Positions 1-9,583 are shown, counted from the first letter of the stretch. The stretch: 55,597 nt of DNA from a virus (IMGVR_UViG_3300014838_000025:1-55597), one strand, 5' to 3'. The notes: a model not told the origin generated them from the sequence alone. Translations and numbers: made by a program.

Positions 1-1
1 C

Positions 2-3000
2 GACCGTCTGAGGCTCTACAGCGGGAGGTTCACCCTCTACCGCAGCAGCAGCGGGAGGAACGCTGCCGTCCACTTTTGGCTCTAACTCTCGGCCCTTGAG
101 CGCCGCATCAAATTCTTCTTGCGAAACCTCCCACGGTATAGTGTCCAGATACTTCCGCATGTCTCCTTCCTTGAGTCCAGAAGCCTTTTCTGTTCCCAAT
201 CCACGAGAGTTCCGAACCTCTTCCAATTCCGGCTGGAAAGACGCATTGAATAGGTCTGCGGGAGTTTTGTTCTCAACTTCAGCATCAAGGAATCCCCTCT
301 GTCGGCCTTCCCCAACCAGATAATCACTTAAAGCATTCTTCAAGCGAGTTGCTTTCCTGTCGTGCATCGCCCGCCAAATGACTTCCACCATCCGGCTTGG
401 CTCAGGTAATGGCGGTTCCGTGGAGAAGATGTCAGAGATCGCAAACACCTTGTTCCAGCGCATCCGTGGCGAGTCCCCTTCCAACCGCTTCCGTTCAGTC
501 GCTGCCGCCGTTTCTACGGCTTCTTCAACAATGGATGTGATGTCCTTTGCGCCCGTAGTACGTAGCCGCGTCATCGGCCCAATAGCCTTCAAAAGAGCCT
601 GATACGACTGGCTATCCCTGAGTGCTTCCAGCGTAGATGGGTTCTTGAGAACAGTGGACAAAAGCGCCATCTCTAGTTTATCTTTGCCGCTTTTTGTCAG
701 TACCTCTATCCCATTGACGTTCTTGTTGAACCATTGCGACTTCTCGGCATCGGTGACATTGAGATACTTCCTCACCACATCGGCAAAGAATGTAGGGTTA
801 TCATCCATCGCCTTACGCGGCGTCTCAGCCGTATTGAATTCAGTGGCGATTCTTTCCAATACCCCAATGTTTCCCTTGGCTTCTTCGGCCAACTGCGACT
901 CGTACAGCAACCGACCATGCGTAATGGCCTTGGCTGCTGCATCAATCGTGAACGATGCTCCTTTGTTGAATAAGTCTCCAAGTTCCGTTGCTCTTGCCAA
1001 TGTTCCAATCGGATCGTTCATCATTCTTACAGGAATGTAGAGTTCATCTCCCATCGGAATCTGCATACCGTTTGCTTGTGCGAAGGCACGCACAGAACTT
1101 TGAAACTCATTCAATGCAATCGAGTCATTCTTGATGAGATCAAGATACTTCGCCATCCTCAGTAATCTGCGGTTGCCGCCGACTACATCGCCCCCAATAT
1201 CAATGATTGATGGGCCTCGCTCCGCTCCCTTCCCCGGATCAAGATACTCATTAACCTTGTAATTCTGTGGCTGCGCGTCTGAAAGCAACTGTGTCCGAGT
1301 CTGCTCATCCGGTGGAACATCCTGCATCTGCTCAGGGTACTCAGGAGTTCTCTCTAGTTCGTTACCGTTCCAACGGAATGACACGGTAAGTTGTTCCGGC
1401 CTTACAAACTCCAGATGTACGGGAATATCCCCGGCATTGGTCAGTACAACACTTTCCGGGCCGACCGCCCGTACCTTCCCTGTAAACCCGCGTGACGAGA
1501 TAGACGCCTTCTGCGGATACTCTCCGGGGCCAACAAGTTTTGACTTCGCCTTGGCTTGCTGTGCTACAGCTTTCTCGACAACTTTCTTCGACTCTTCGGC
1601 CTTGGCAACTGCCTTATCAATTTCTTCTTCGGTTACGGTAGAAGACGGCTCAATTGCTTCAAGCACATCCCTTACCGCTACAGACGTTACCGCTTCCGTG
1701 CGTGTTTCCGCCGCTGCTACTTGAGCCTGCGCTTCCTCTGGAGTCTTAGGCTCAGGGTCTTGAACCTTGCCTTCCGCACGGTCTTTGACTTCTTCTACCA
1801 GTTCCTTCTGGTGAGTCACATACGGCGGTTCCCCCTCGGGAACACGCTGGTTCCGCTTGAACTCCAAAAAGTCCTCAGAACTACCGAATCCCATCTCGTA
1901 TGCCGCTTGCTCCATGTCCGCAGCATTGCCGTACCCAAGTTCGTAAGCAGCCTGCTCAAGCCGATTCGACCGGAGATATTCCTCGGCGCTTCCAAAGCCC
2001 GCTTCATGTGCCAACGTGTCGAGTTGTGCTCTTGCCGCTTCCCTTGCGCTTGGCTGAGTGGGTGCTTCACCTTCCGGCCTACGTGCTCCCTTGGCGCGAA
2101 GGTAATCTTCGGCGTTGCCATACCCTGCTTCATACGCCAGTTCTTCCAGATGCGCTCTGGTTACATCTCGCGGATTTGGCCCTGCATAATCACTGCGATT
2201 CAGGTTCCTCAACTTCTGAATATCTTCGTAGCTCGACTTGCCGTACCCTACCCTGCCCGACTGAGCCAACTGCATAGCTTGGTTCGAATAGAATCCGTCC
2301 TTCATCAACGGAATTGGACTGCCGCCGTTATCAGGCCGCAACATCCCGGTAGCATCCAGCATCCAGCGAACGCCACGCTTTGAGATGATGTAGTCGCCGG
2401 AACGATAGACGTGATGAAGATTGTTCTCTGTCTCGTTGCGAATCAGTAGTGCAGCGTTGTCCAGAACTTCCTTCACATCTTCTTCCGGCATAGCCGTACC
2501 ATCGTCAGACGGCTTCCGAAGTTCTGCTTCCAGTTCCTCCAAGTGCTTTGCAAGATTCGTTTCGTACAACGGGCCAGTCAGTTTGCCTTTTCTTGCGGCC
2601 TCGAACACATCTGGCAATGTCACCTTCTCAGCAATTCCGGCCTGCCGCTGTGCGTCCTTGGCCGTGAGTTCGCCATACACTAGCCCGCGACGAATTGCTT
2701 CAAGGTTCTTTACGTCATCAAGTTCATGTGCCGCGTTGCCGGACTCGATGGCCTTATGGTCAGCCAGAAGTTTCGCAGACGACAACCGCGCAACCGTGGC
2801 GGCAGTCTCAGGGTCGGAAGCAAGGTACGGATGGTCAGTCGATTCGACAAAGTTTCCATCACTGTCCAGCCACTCCACTCCACGCGGAGACTTGCGATAG
2901 ATCGCCTGTCCACCTGTTTCAGATGAGACTCCAAACCTGTTTTCTTCTCCCTGATAGTTGACAGGAAATTCTACGTTCTTGCCGTCACCAATGACCTCAA

Positions 3001-4447
3001 CTTGACGTGAGTATTCCTCTGGATGCTGCTCTTGACCGCTTTCCCGCTGGCTCTGAATTTCTGATCTGCGGGTGTACAGTTCCTCTCTGCGAGTTTGGAA
3101 CTCCTGCGCGGCCTTCGACCGTACCTTAGCTTTGACCTTCTTTCCTTCGGTGCGGGATTCCTTAACCGCTTGCTGTCTCGACTCCTGCTCCTGCTGTTGC
3201 GCCTCTTGCTCCTGCCGCCGTGTCTGTTCCTCTTGCTGGAAAGCCTCGTGCCGATCCCGCGCCTCTTGCTTAATGATTCTCAGCCCTTCGAGGATGGCAT
3301 TCTTGCGGGCTGCTTCATACGCTTCCGGCTCAGTGAACTTGAACTTATCGTCCACGTCCTTCAATGACCGCTTCACGGCATTAGGATCACGCGCCTTTTC
3401 AACCGCGTCTCCGTAATACCGATTCATCGCGGCTTTGTGTTCTTCTGCGCCGTGAAGTTCGCCAGCCCCAATCAACGTGGTGAACCCAATTCCTTGTAAA
3501 ATCTTCTGCCACGCCATCGCCGTTTCTTGCGGAGTCTTGGCGTTGTATAAATCCTTGCCTCCCTCAATGGATTGCTGCATCGAGTTCGCCATGAACCCGC
3601 CGCCCGAAACCTTGAACATGGTCTGAGCACTGCGTATCCACTTCTCAACCTGCTGCACTGCTGCGCGTGTGGCCGCTACGTCCTTCTCGGCTTGAGCAAT
3701 CAACTCAGGATTAGCAAGCCGACGCGCCTCACTAAGCAAATCAAGAGACTTTGTTGCGGCCTCAGTTGCCTTGCCGAACTGTGCCGTCAACGGTCCAAGA
3801 ACGCTGCTCGATGCCCCCATGCCGATCATTAACGGGCTAGTGAAACTTGCGGCCTGCTCCGCAATCGAGGAATCCTTTGAGCCGAAGAATCCGAGCCAGA
3901 ACATCTGCGATGGAGTCATCCCGTACTGCTCTGGACGATTCAGAACATCTTCAATCTGATCTTGCGTGTAGCCTGTGATGGCGCGAGTAAAGAACTTCTG
4001 CGTCCCGCCCTTCTCTCCAAAGTCCTGAGACATACTCTGAGGCATAATCATTTTCAGAGCATCGCCAACAGGCTTGAAATCGCCTACTGCCGTGTTGACC
4101 GTTTCCCAAGCATTCTTCGTCTTGTCCAATATTGGACTACTTCCGGGGAGAGCGCCTTGCGGCCCCGCTTGACCGCTGACAGGCTGTTCTTGGCCGGACG
4201 GACGTACACCCGGAAGCGCACCTGAAGCCTGTGCCGTAGGTGGAGTCATCAACCCTTGGGTCTTGCGTGCTTCTGTTGACGCACGGTGGCTCGACATCTC
4301 TTGAGGCGAGACTAATACCGCGCCATGAGAAGCAGGATCAAAACCTTCCTTTGTCTTTACCGGAGTTGCTCCGAGAGCTATCGGATCAAAGGCAGATTTC
4401 TTCGCCGGAGTCGCACCGTACTTTAGAGGATCGAATGGTTCGGCCAT
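2..4447 (-). CDS. Giant phage protein with ParB/DdrB-like domain, C-terminus cut by window edge
   Basis: An uninterrupted frame of at least 1,482 codons starts at ATG 4447, two bases after the stop of the previous gene, and runs off the window. The N-terminus has three short FDP..GA repeats. Residues about 370-470 are a Q/E/R-rich coiled coil. About residues 760-860 hold four imperfect repeats of the type YEAGYGNAEDYL. Around residue 1090 the GGNRRLL motif, preceded by a Y-x-Y/N-x-Y segment and followed by an IPV strand, resembles DdrB-like ParB-superfamily domains of phage polyvalent proteins. Such very long proteins next to internal virion genes are usually packaged and ejected with the DNA. 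The ejection role is inference; the ParB-like assignment is moderate. Confidence 0.75.
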   Translation of the reverse strand, partial: MAEPFDPLKYGATPAKKSAFDPIALGATPVKTKEGFDPASHGAVLVSPQEMSSHRASTEARKTQGLMTPPTAQASGALPGVRPSGQEQPVSGQAGPQGALPGSSPILDKTKNAWETVNTAVGDFKPVGDALKMIMPQSMSQDFGEKGGTQKFFTRAITGYTQDQIEDVLNRPEQYGMTPSQMFWLGFFGSKDSSIAEQAASFTSPLMIGMGASSSVLGPLTAQFGKATEAATKSLDLLSEARRLANPELIAQAEKDVAATRAAVQQVEKWIRSAQTMFKVSGGGFMANSMQQSIEGGKDLYNAKTPQETAMAWQKILQGIGFTTLIGAGELHGAEEHKAAMNRYYGDAVEKARDPNAVKRSLKDVDDKFKFTEPEAYEAARKNAILEGLRIIKQEARDRHEAFQQEEQTRRQEQEAQQQEQESRQQAVKESRTEGKKVKAKVRSKAAQEFQTRREELYTRRSEIQSQRESGQEQHPEEYSRQVEVIGDGKNVEFPVNYQGEENRFGVSSETGGQAIYRKSPRGVEWLDSDGNFVESTDHPYLASDPETAATVARLSSAKLLADHKAIESGNAAHELDDVKNLEAIRRGLVYGELTAKDAQRQAGIAEKVTLPDVFEAARKGKLTGPLYETNLAKHLEELEAELRKPSDDGTAMPEEDVKEVLDNAALLIRNETENNLHHVYRSGDYIISKRGVRWMLDATGMLRPDNGGSPIPLMKDGFYSNQAMQLAQSGRVGYGKSSYEDIQKLRNLNRSDYAGPNPRDVTRAHLEELAYEAGYGNAEDYLRAKGARRPEGEAPTQPSAREAARAQLDTLAHEAGFGSAEEYLRSNRLEQAAYELGYGNAADMEQAAYEMGFGSSEDFLEFKRNQRVPEGEPPYVTHQKELVEEVKDRAEGKVQDPEPKTPEEAQAQVAAAETRTEAVTSVAVRDVLEAIEPSSTVTEEEIDKAVAKAEESKKVVEKAVAQQAKAKSKLVGPGEYPQKASISSRGFTGKVRAVGPESVVLTNAGDIPVHLEFVRPEQLTVSFRWNGNELERTPEYPEQMQDVPPDEQTRTQLLSDAQPQNYKVNEYLDPGKGAERGPSIIDIGGDVVGGNRRLLRMAKYLDLIKNDSIALNEFQSSVRAFAQANGMQIPMGDELYIPVRMMNDPIGTLARATELGDLFNKGASFTIDAAAKAITHGRLLYESQLAEEAKGNIGVLERIATEFNTAETPRKAMDDNPTFFADVVRKYLNVTDAEKSQWFNKNVNGIEVLTKSGKDKLEMALLSTVLKNPSTLEALRDSQSYQALLKAIGPMTRLRTTGAKDITSIVEEAVETAAATERKRLEGDSPRMRWNKVFAISDIFSTEPPLPEPSRMVEVIWRAMHDRKATRLKNALSDYLVGEGRQRGFLDAEVENKTPADLFNASFQPELEEVRNSRGLGTEKASGLKEGDMRKYLDTIPWEVSQEEFDAALKGRELEPKVDGSVPPAAAAVEGEPPAVEPQTV

Positions 4448-4449
4448 TA

Positions 4450-6405
4450 CTATTTATATCCATTTTGCGTAAAGATCGGCACCTTGTCTTGTGGAACATA
4501 GTACGCGTCCCCGTTCGGGCCAGTCATTAAGACAGTCCCCGGTGGAACTTCTTTTTGGCCTTGGGGATTATTTTCACCCTTGTGGAAGGCTCTTTCATTC
4601 TCCTGAATCTTCGCGTTGTAGGCGTTCTCCAAGTCCTTCTGCGCCTTCTCCTTATCCGCTGGTGTAGCAAAACTCTTGAGGTTCAATGCAGCAAGTTTAT
4701 CCGTGTAATCTTTGTATGCCGCCTTCGTGCCAGCGTCATGTGCTGCATCTCTCTTCTGTGCATCGACAAACTCCGCCCGCGTCTGCTTCTTCGGTGCCGC
4801 AGCCTGCCCCGGTCTTGGAGTCATCGGGCCTTTCGCTACTGGAGCCTTGCCACTCGCCTGCTTAGGATAGGACTGCATCCCGCCAGAAAACTTTCCAAAT
4901 TTTCCTGCTTGTGCATCTTCGTGGTACTTCTTCGCATAGGCATTGGCATCGTCAATACTCTTGAACTTGCCCATGTGTTGCCCAGTCTGTTTGTAGTGCT
5001 GCCATGCTTCATCTACGGAATGAACCTTGCCATCATAGATACGCGGGAACAGGACTTCCATCCCGTCCTCTTCTTTACTTGCCGATAGAACCGTTCCAGT
5101 CGTATCCGCCTTGATTGCTCTTGTATCAACTTCAGAACGATTGTTCCATTGAATATTTCCCGGTACTGCTGGAGCGGGATACCCCGGACCTGATGGAGCC
5201 TGATTGCCTTGTGCTCCTGATTGCCCTCCCGCCGCTCCAATCGGAGCAATCCCCGCTGGCGGCTTTGGCTCTGGTACGCCTCTCGTAGTCGAACCCGTAG
5301 TCGTGCGGGTTCCGCTTGCATCAACCGTCGTTCCACTCGTCGTAGAAGTCGTTTGCGGTTGCTTCCACTGCCACAAATCGTGGATGTACTGATCAACCCT
5401 CGGGTCAATATTCTTTGGATCAAGGCCGTTCTGCCGGATGTAATCAGCCTTGAACGCTTCCTCCCCTTTAGGGGCGGTTTGCTGTCTTTCGTTGACAAGG
5501 TGATACCTCGAACCCGGAGGCGGAGCTTCTCCCTCTCGTAGAGGAATAGTGTCCGTCCCATTCGTCCAATAGCGATACTTCCCTTTTACTTCCTGCTGCT
5601 CATTGATTCTTTCATCCCTGCGAGCTTCCGCCTCTTCAAGTTTCTTCCTGTCAGCTTCCGGCATCGCATCCCGAGCAATCTTCTTTTGCTCAGGAGTCAT
5701 ATCCTTCTCTGTAGCGTGAGCCGACGCTATCACATTCAGATCGCTGATCGCTTGATCTTGCTGCGAGATTGTGTTCTGCGCTTCTCGTAACTTCAGAGCA
5801 TTGGCCTGCGTGTCCGGCGTCGGCCCCGGCTTATTCTTCCCCATCTTCCGAGTCAACATCGCAAGGTGTGGAACTAGATGAGGATTCGCAGCGAAAAAGT
5901 CCTTCACGCTATCGCCCAAACTCATCGGCTTTTGAGTGTCGTCTTTGCCCTTTTTACCGCCTTCTCCTTTGGTCTCCTCGGTCGCCTGCTGCCCGCCTTT
6001 GGACTTCTTCTCAGGGACAGCATACTTCTGCATGTTCTGCGTGTTCTTGTCGTAAATACCCGTGTAGCTTTCGTACAACGCTTTCGCTTCAGGAGAGTCT
6101 GGAGTTTTTCCAGAAGCCAGCGCATCCTGATAGTTCTTCCAAGCGGTCTGCTCCATCGTTTGCCCGACTTGCAATTCCGTTTGCGCTTGAGCGTACTTTT
6201 TCTGTTCCTTGATCGCGTGCCCTTGGAGAAAACCCTTCATCAAGGCATCCCCAATCGCCATCTTCCCCCCGGCCTTCGTGTAATTGACAGGCAATGCCCT
6301 CGGGTCTGGCGGCTTTCCCCCGCCCATCTGCTCTGCCGGAACCTGTACGAGCGGAACCGTACTCTGGTAGGGATTGATCTCGATATTCGGTGCATTAACA
6401 GCCAT
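4450..6405 (-). CDS. Probable internal virion / structural protein
   Basis: 651 residues, mostly charged and low in hydrophobic segments, with Q- and K-rich stretches (residues 100-330) and a Pro/Gly-rich centre. Residues about 448-500 form a compact unit with motifs VDEAWQHYKQTGQHMGKF and ANAYAKKYHED. I recognise this small domain from many phage virion and lysozyme-like proteins, where it has no fixed name. It lies between the small virion gene at 6422 and the giant gene at 2-4447, spaced by two bases from the latter. Likely an internal or ejected virion component; exact role unknown. Confidence 0.7.
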   Translation of the reverse strand: MAVNAPNIEINPYQSTVPLVQVPAEQMGGGKPPDPRALPVNYTKAGGKMAIGDALMKGFLQGHAIKEQKKYAQAQTELQVGQTMEQTAWKNYQDALASGKTPDSPEAKALYESYTGIYDKNTQNMQKYAVPEKKSKGGQQATEETKGEGGKKGKDDTQKPMSLGDSVKDFFAANPHLVPHLAMLTRKMGKNKPGPTPDTQANALKLREAQNTISQQDQAISDLNVIASAHATEKDMTPEQKKIARDAMPEADRKKLEEAEARRDERINEQQEVKGKYRYWTNGTDTIPLREGEAPPPGSRYHLVNERQQTAPKGEEAFKADYIRQNGLDPKNIDPRVDQYIHDLWQWKQPQTTSTTSGTTVDASGTRTTTGSTTRGVPEPKPPAGIAPIGAAGGQSGAQGNQAPSGPGYPAPAVPGNIQWNNRSEVDTRAIKADTTGTVLSASKEEDGMEVLFPRIYDGKVHSVDEAWQHYKQTGQHMGKFKSIDDANAYAKKYHEDAQAGKFGKFSGGMQSYPKQASGKAPVAKGPMTPRPGQAAAPKKQTRAEFVDAQKRDAAHDAGTKAAYKDYTDKLAALNLKSFATPADKEKAQKDLENAYNAKIQENERAFHKGENNPQGQKEVPPGTVLMTGPNGDAYYVPQDKVPIFTQNGYK

Positions 6406-6421
6406 CTTGATCCTCCCTTCC

Positions 6422-6982
6422 TTAAATCGTCGCTAGAGCCGACATGCCGCTGCCCGCCATAGAGCTAAACGCTCCGAGCGTAGTCGCTTTTTGCTCTTGG
6501 TTGATCTGCTGGATTTGGCCGTACTGGTTCGCCGCCGAGTTCATTCCTTGTAGGCCAATCGATGTAGCCTGATTTCCCTGCCCTACGTTCTGCCCGCCCA
6601 AACTCGCAAGCGATGGGAAAGCGCCCGTGTAGCTCCCTGTCGTCAACTGCGAGATTTGCGCCCCGGAAGTTAGATCGGATTCCTCTAACGCAAGGTTCCG
6701 CTCCCCGCCCTTCGGGTTGTCGGCAATAATGTTTTTCTTCGCAGAGTTCGCGTTCCCCGTAATCTGTTGAATCGCTGGGGCATTAGCCCTTGCCAGCGCC
6801 AGAGGATCGCCGGAAGCAAGTTTCCCGTAATAGGCTTCTGACTGCTCAAGTCCGGGGAGCGCAAGGTTGAACAGAGTCGAACCCTCTTGGGCGCTCTGCT
6901 TCCCGGTACTCGCCATTACGTCCGCGAGGTTGGCTTGCGATGCCTGTAGTTGAGCGTCCTCGCCAGCTTGTGCTTTTCCCAT
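6422..6982 (-). CDS. Small virion protein, Ala/Gly/Gln-rich
   Basis: 186 residues with long stretches of Ala, Ser, Gly and Gln and no enzyme motif. The composition and the place before the two large internal proteins resemble podovirus proteins of the gp7/gp14 class (internal or DNA-transfer proteins). It is followed 17 bases later by the 651-residue gene. Function is inferred from position only. Confidence 0.65.
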   Translation of the reverse strand: MGKAQAGEDAQLQASQANLADVMASTGKQSAQEGSTLFNLALPGLEQSEAYYGKLASGDPLALARANAPAIQQITGNANSAKKNIIADNPKGGERNLALEESDLTSGAQISQLTTGSYTGAFPSLASLGGQNVGQGNQATSIGLQGMNSAANQYGQIQQINQEQKATTLGAFSSMAGSGMSALATI

Positions 6983-7029
6983 AGACGCAAGGCTCCTGTG
7001 AGAAGCCTAACGCACCTAATGTTTTGTTT

Positions 7030-7647
7030 CTACGGGATTTTAGTTTCGTCGGCGGTTTTCTGTTCGGCAAACCAACGGTCAAAGCCGGGGATGTAGTCCT
7101 CTTTCCTCAAAATCATCACTCTCGCGTCTACAAGTTCCCCGTCAATGTAGTGCCAACTCGGAACTATCGCACATTCCTTGAAACCGAGTCGTAGCGCAAA
7201 ATTCCTCGCGGCTGTGTTCGTCACCACTTGCAGCCCGTGGAGCACGTCAATCCTCAGAGCGTTAAAAGCATACGCTACGGCCATCCTCGCCAAACTCCTT
7301 GCCGAAGATCGCTTGGATGCCCCACTGAAAAACGCTTCCCCACACTGACACGCCCTTGCCCCGTCTTGTCCTCGCGGCATGTCAACCCACGAGAATCCTA
7401 CCGGGACGATCTTCTCGCCTTCCAGTTCGGCCAAAATCTGAACCGTCTTGAGACGATCAAAATATGCGATAAAAGAGTCCAGATTCTTGTTTTCCCCGCA
7501 GAAGCAATCCGCGATCTTGCCTTCTTCTTTGAGTTTGAAGTAGAGCATTGGCAACATGCCGTCACGGTACACGGCTGTACCGTTCATGTAGGGTATGACA
7601 GCTAAATCCTTGGTCTGATAGTAGCTCCAATGCGTGTTGTCGATCAC
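7030..7647 (-). CDS. GNAT-type N-acetyltransferase
   Basis: 205 residues from GTG 7647. This start is chosen because GTGA overlaps the stop of the upstream zinc gene and a GGAGG box lies about five bases before it; an ATG at 7680 would overlap by 37 bases. The C-terminal half has the GNAT signature: residues VVTNTAARNFALRLGF form the acetyl-CoA helix region, followed by the beta strands with VPSWHYIDGELVDARVMIL. The substrate is unknown. Similar acetyltransferases occur among podovirus tail and internal virion genes. Confidence 0.75.
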   Translation of the reverse strand: MIDNTHWSYYQTKDLAVIPYMNGTAVYRDGMLPMLYFKLKEEGKIADCFCGENKNLDSFIAYFDRLKTVQILAELEGEKIVPVGFSWVDMPRGQDGARACQCGEAFFSGASKRSSARSLARMAVAYAFNALRIDVLHGLQVVTNTAARNFALRLGFKECAIVPSWHYIDGELVDARVMILRKEDYIPGFDRWFAEQKTADETKIP

Positions 7648-7826
7648 GCTTCCCTCCGCTTCTCCGCGCAAATAGTACACTCACACGGCGATCTCCCAAA
7701 ACCTCGAACCAACCGCTTGCCACTGCACTTGTTGTGCGCCCCCCTGCGGCATCGGTCACACCACTGTTCCCTCTTGGCTGAAAACTGCAATTCCCTAAAG
7801 GACAAACCATTCGGAAGAAGGCTCAT
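7644..7826 (-). CDS. Small zinc-binding protein
   Basis: 60 residues, too small for family assignment. Start ATG 7826 overlaps the upstream TGA (ATGA). Two Cys pairs, CDRC and CECTIC, plus a central Cys-Ser suggest one treble-clef or ribbon zinc site. The stop overlaps the GTG of the acetyltransferase gene, so translation is probably coupled. Confidence 0.65.
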   Translation of the reverse strand: MSLLPNGLSFRELQFSAKREQWCDRCRRGAHNKCSGKRLVRGFGRSPCECTICAEKRREA

Positions 7827-8101
7827 CCAATTACCTTGCCCTTTCGGGCCTCCAGCGCCGCCGTCAACGTCACATTCGCGCCCGTCAGTGACTTGTGCTC
7901 CGCAACAACCCACGCCTCAAACTGAGCAATGTCCCCACCAAACCGATTCTTGAAAGCTATCGCATCAACCCCATACGTCATCACCGGGCCATCCCAAGAA
8001 TTATTACCGTCAACCGTGTGCGACTTCACGTACACCGTAATGTGCCCGGTTTTGGGATTCTGCTGGTAGTCCTCAATAATTATTTGTGTCTCTGCCGCCA
8101 T
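7823..8101 (-). CDS. Conserved small phage protein
   Basis: 92 residues with no motif I recognise. It has a beta-rich N-terminal half and an Ala/Lys-rich helical C-terminus. It sits between the fibre-like protein (stop 8126) and the zinc gene, and the palindrome 8111-8127 lies just before its start. Confidence 0.6.
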   Translation of the reverse strand: MAAETQIIIEDYQQNPKTGHITVYVKSHTVDGNNSWDGPVMTYGVDAIAFKNRFGGDIAQFEAWVVAEHKSLTGANVTLTAALEARKGKVIG

Positions 8102-8110
8102 CTCGCCTCC

Positions 8111-8127
8111 AGTCCAAATTTTGGACT
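8111..8127. promoter_or_regulatory. 17-bp palindrome (dispersed repeat copy 1)
   Basis: AGTCCAAATTTTGGACT has perfect 8-bp arms around one central base. It sits in the junction between two genes. The same palindrome recurs at 9094, 16568, 27186, 29115 and 44193, so it is probably a protein-binding site. Confidence 0.6.
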
Positions 8128-9058
8128 AAAAAAATGCTCCGCTGGCCGGACTTCCGACTATCGGACTTCCCCCGCCGCCGCTCTGCGCTACCTGCCCACC
8201 ACTCGCCGTGACCACCACGACCGCAACAATCTGGAAACCGTCAAGATTTGCGTTTAACCGATTTTGAGGCGTGTCTGACAAGTACGGGCCAAGCAGAGAA
8301 ACGTAGTTCTGACGCTTCTTTACTCCGTAGTACCAAACCCCGTTGACCTGCACATACCCGCCAGCCCCGCTGACCGTTCCTAGAGGCGCTTGATACTCCA
8401 GAACCGCCCCTCCAGAAGACGATGACGTAAGCTGATACGGCCCGTTGAACCCGGCTGGATTTACTCCGAAGATGGTCCCTATATTCCCTGCAACCAATCC
8501 CGAGGCCGCGCAGTTCACGGTCACAAGATTGTTGACTGCCGCGATTGTAACGATTGCGTACTGAGCCGGGAAACTAAGGATGTCGATCCTGCCACTCAAC
8601 TGAACCGTGCTTCCGTCTGCAAACGTGAGGATGCTTGCCGGAGTCGACACGGTTACAGATGAACCACCGTTTGTCAGGATTGGGATGATCTGGTTTGCGT
8701 TCGGAACCGTGGAAGGAACGTCATTCAAAAAACTGCTCGACTGTTCCCGCTGGCCGTTGTGATTCAGTATCCGGTAGCCAGCCATTGCGTTCGCGCTCCC
8801 CGGCTTCAACTGCTCTTTCAAAACCGGAGCCGAGTAATTCTTCGCGGCCTCGCCCGAAGATAGAGCGTCTGTCACTTCTACCGGAGCGCCGACATTCGTA
8901 ATCCGGTTTCCCCCGAGGTCAATATGGTTGGCAACTTTTATTGGCCCTGAGTACCCGAGAAGAGAATTTACCCGATCAATCAGGGACGAATAGTGCTGGT
9001 TGAATACCGGATCAAGCCCGGAGAAGTCTAGCTTGGCGATCTGGTTCGGAACTGACAT
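8126..9058 (-). CDS. Tail fibre / virion attachment-like protein
   Basis: 310 residues. The N-terminal segment around LGGNRITNVGAPVEVTDAL matches the linker commonly found in phage tail fibre and neck proteins, where a shaft starts after LGGNRITNL. The rest is beta-rich and Gly/Ser-rich. There is no Shine-Dalgarno box; instead a -10-like TACAAT lies exactly six bases before the ATG, so the mRNA may be leaderless. Confidence 0.65.
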   Translation of the reverse strand: MSVPNQIAKLDFSGLDPVFNQHYSSLIDRVNSLLGYSGPIKVANHIDLGGNRITNVGAPVEVTDALSSGEAAKNYSAPVLKEQLKPGSANAMAGYRILNHNGQREQSSSFLNDVPSTVPNANQIIPILTNGGSSVTVSTPASILTFADGSTVQLSGRIDILSFPAQYAIVTIAAVNNLVTVNCAASGLVAGNIGTIFGVNPAGFNGPYQLTSSSSGGAVLEYQAPLGTVSGAGGYVQVNGVWYYGVKKRQNYVSLLGPYLSDTPQNRLNANLDGFQIVAVVVVTASGGQVAQSGGGGSPIVGSPASGAFF

Positions 9059-9061
9059 GGG

Positions 9062-9250
9062 CTAATTGTACATCATGTTGGCATAATCCATGAAATCCAA
9101 AATTTGGACTGCTTTCAACTGGTCAAAAAACGAATGATAGCAGCGGAAACAAGCCGAATGATCTTTGTCCCGGCGTGGATGGTGATTCTTCCTACTCTGA
9201 AAAACTGGACGATGCTGCCCGCATTCCGAACAAAGCCATGCACGACACAT
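9062..9250 (-). CDS. Possible small zinc-ribbon protein
   Basis: 62 residues with CSEC and CFRC pairs spaced like a zinc ribbon. Its 3' end overlaps both a palindrome copy (9094-9110) and the putative promoter 9065-9083. It could be a real small gene or a chance frame over a regulatory region. Confidence 0.4.
   Translation of the reverse strand: MCRAWLCSECGQHRPVFQSRKNHHPRRDKDHSACFRCYHSFFDQLKAVQILDFMDYANMMYN
9065..9083 (-). promoter_or_regulatory. Promoter-like element before the fibre gene
   Basis: On the minus strand TGCCAACATG is followed after three bases by TACAAT, then six bases, then the ATG at 9058. The decamer recurs beside -10 boxes at 12262-12271 and 29698-29707. The -35 region is weak. 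Confidence 0.5.
9094..9110. promoter_or_regulatory. 17-bp palindrome (copy 2)
   Basis: AATCCAAAATTTGGACT, one mismatch from the perfect palindrome. It lies just upstream of the promoter-like element of the fibre gene, a place where an operator could act. Confidence 0.5.
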
Positions 9251-9291
9251 AAGAGCCTCGCATCATAGCTAACATCGTAGCACTAAAAGAG

Positions 9292-9365
9292 TGGAGCGGG
9301 AGACGAGATTTGCACTCGCGCCAAGAGGATGGAAGCCTCTTATGCTGCTTTTACACTACTCCCGC
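9292..9365 (-). tRNA. tRNA-Gly (TCC)
   Basis: Full cloverleaf: acceptor GCGGGAG/CTCCCGC, loop CTTCCAT, discriminator T (typical of bacterial Gly) and encoded CCA. It is the last gene of the island in the direction of transcription. Confidence 0.9.
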
Positions 9366-9371
9366 AAACTT

Positions 9372-9447
9372 TGGTCGCTCAGGTTGGCCTCGAACCAACT
9401 ACCTCGCCCTTATCGGGAGCGGGCTCTTCCTGTTGAGCTACTGAGCG
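9372..9447 (-). tRNA. tRNA-Ile (GAT)
   Basis: Acceptor CGCTCAG/CTGAGCG, D stem GCTC/GAGC, T arm GTTGG-TTCGAGG-CCAAC, A73, encoded CCA. The anticodon loop is CCGATAA, so position 33 is C instead of the near-universal U. Confidence 0.85.
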
Positions 9448-9506
9448 TCTTGTGATGTGCGTCCTTATCCTATGGCAGTTCGCACATAACAAATCTCCAT
9501 ATGTTG

Positions 9507-9582
9507 TGGTGCGGAAGGAGGGACTCGAACCCCCGAGTGTCTGGGTGTAGACCAGATGCCTTAGCCGCTTGGCGACTTCCGC
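9507..9582 (-). tRNA. tRNA-Val (TAC)
   Basis: Acceptor GCGGAAG/CTTCCGC, anticodon stem TCTGG/CCAGA with loop TCTACAC, T arm GGGGG/CCCTC, A73 and CCA. Position 33 is C. Shifting the loop to read CTA would break the stem, so a suppressor reading is not supported. Confidence 0.8.
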
Positions 9583-9583
9583 A

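Noticed and set aside
9507-9582. Possible amber suppressor tRNA (anticodon CTA)
   Set aside because: The loop is TCTACAC on a clear 5-bp stem, so the anticodon is TAC. Reading CTA would need a broken stem.
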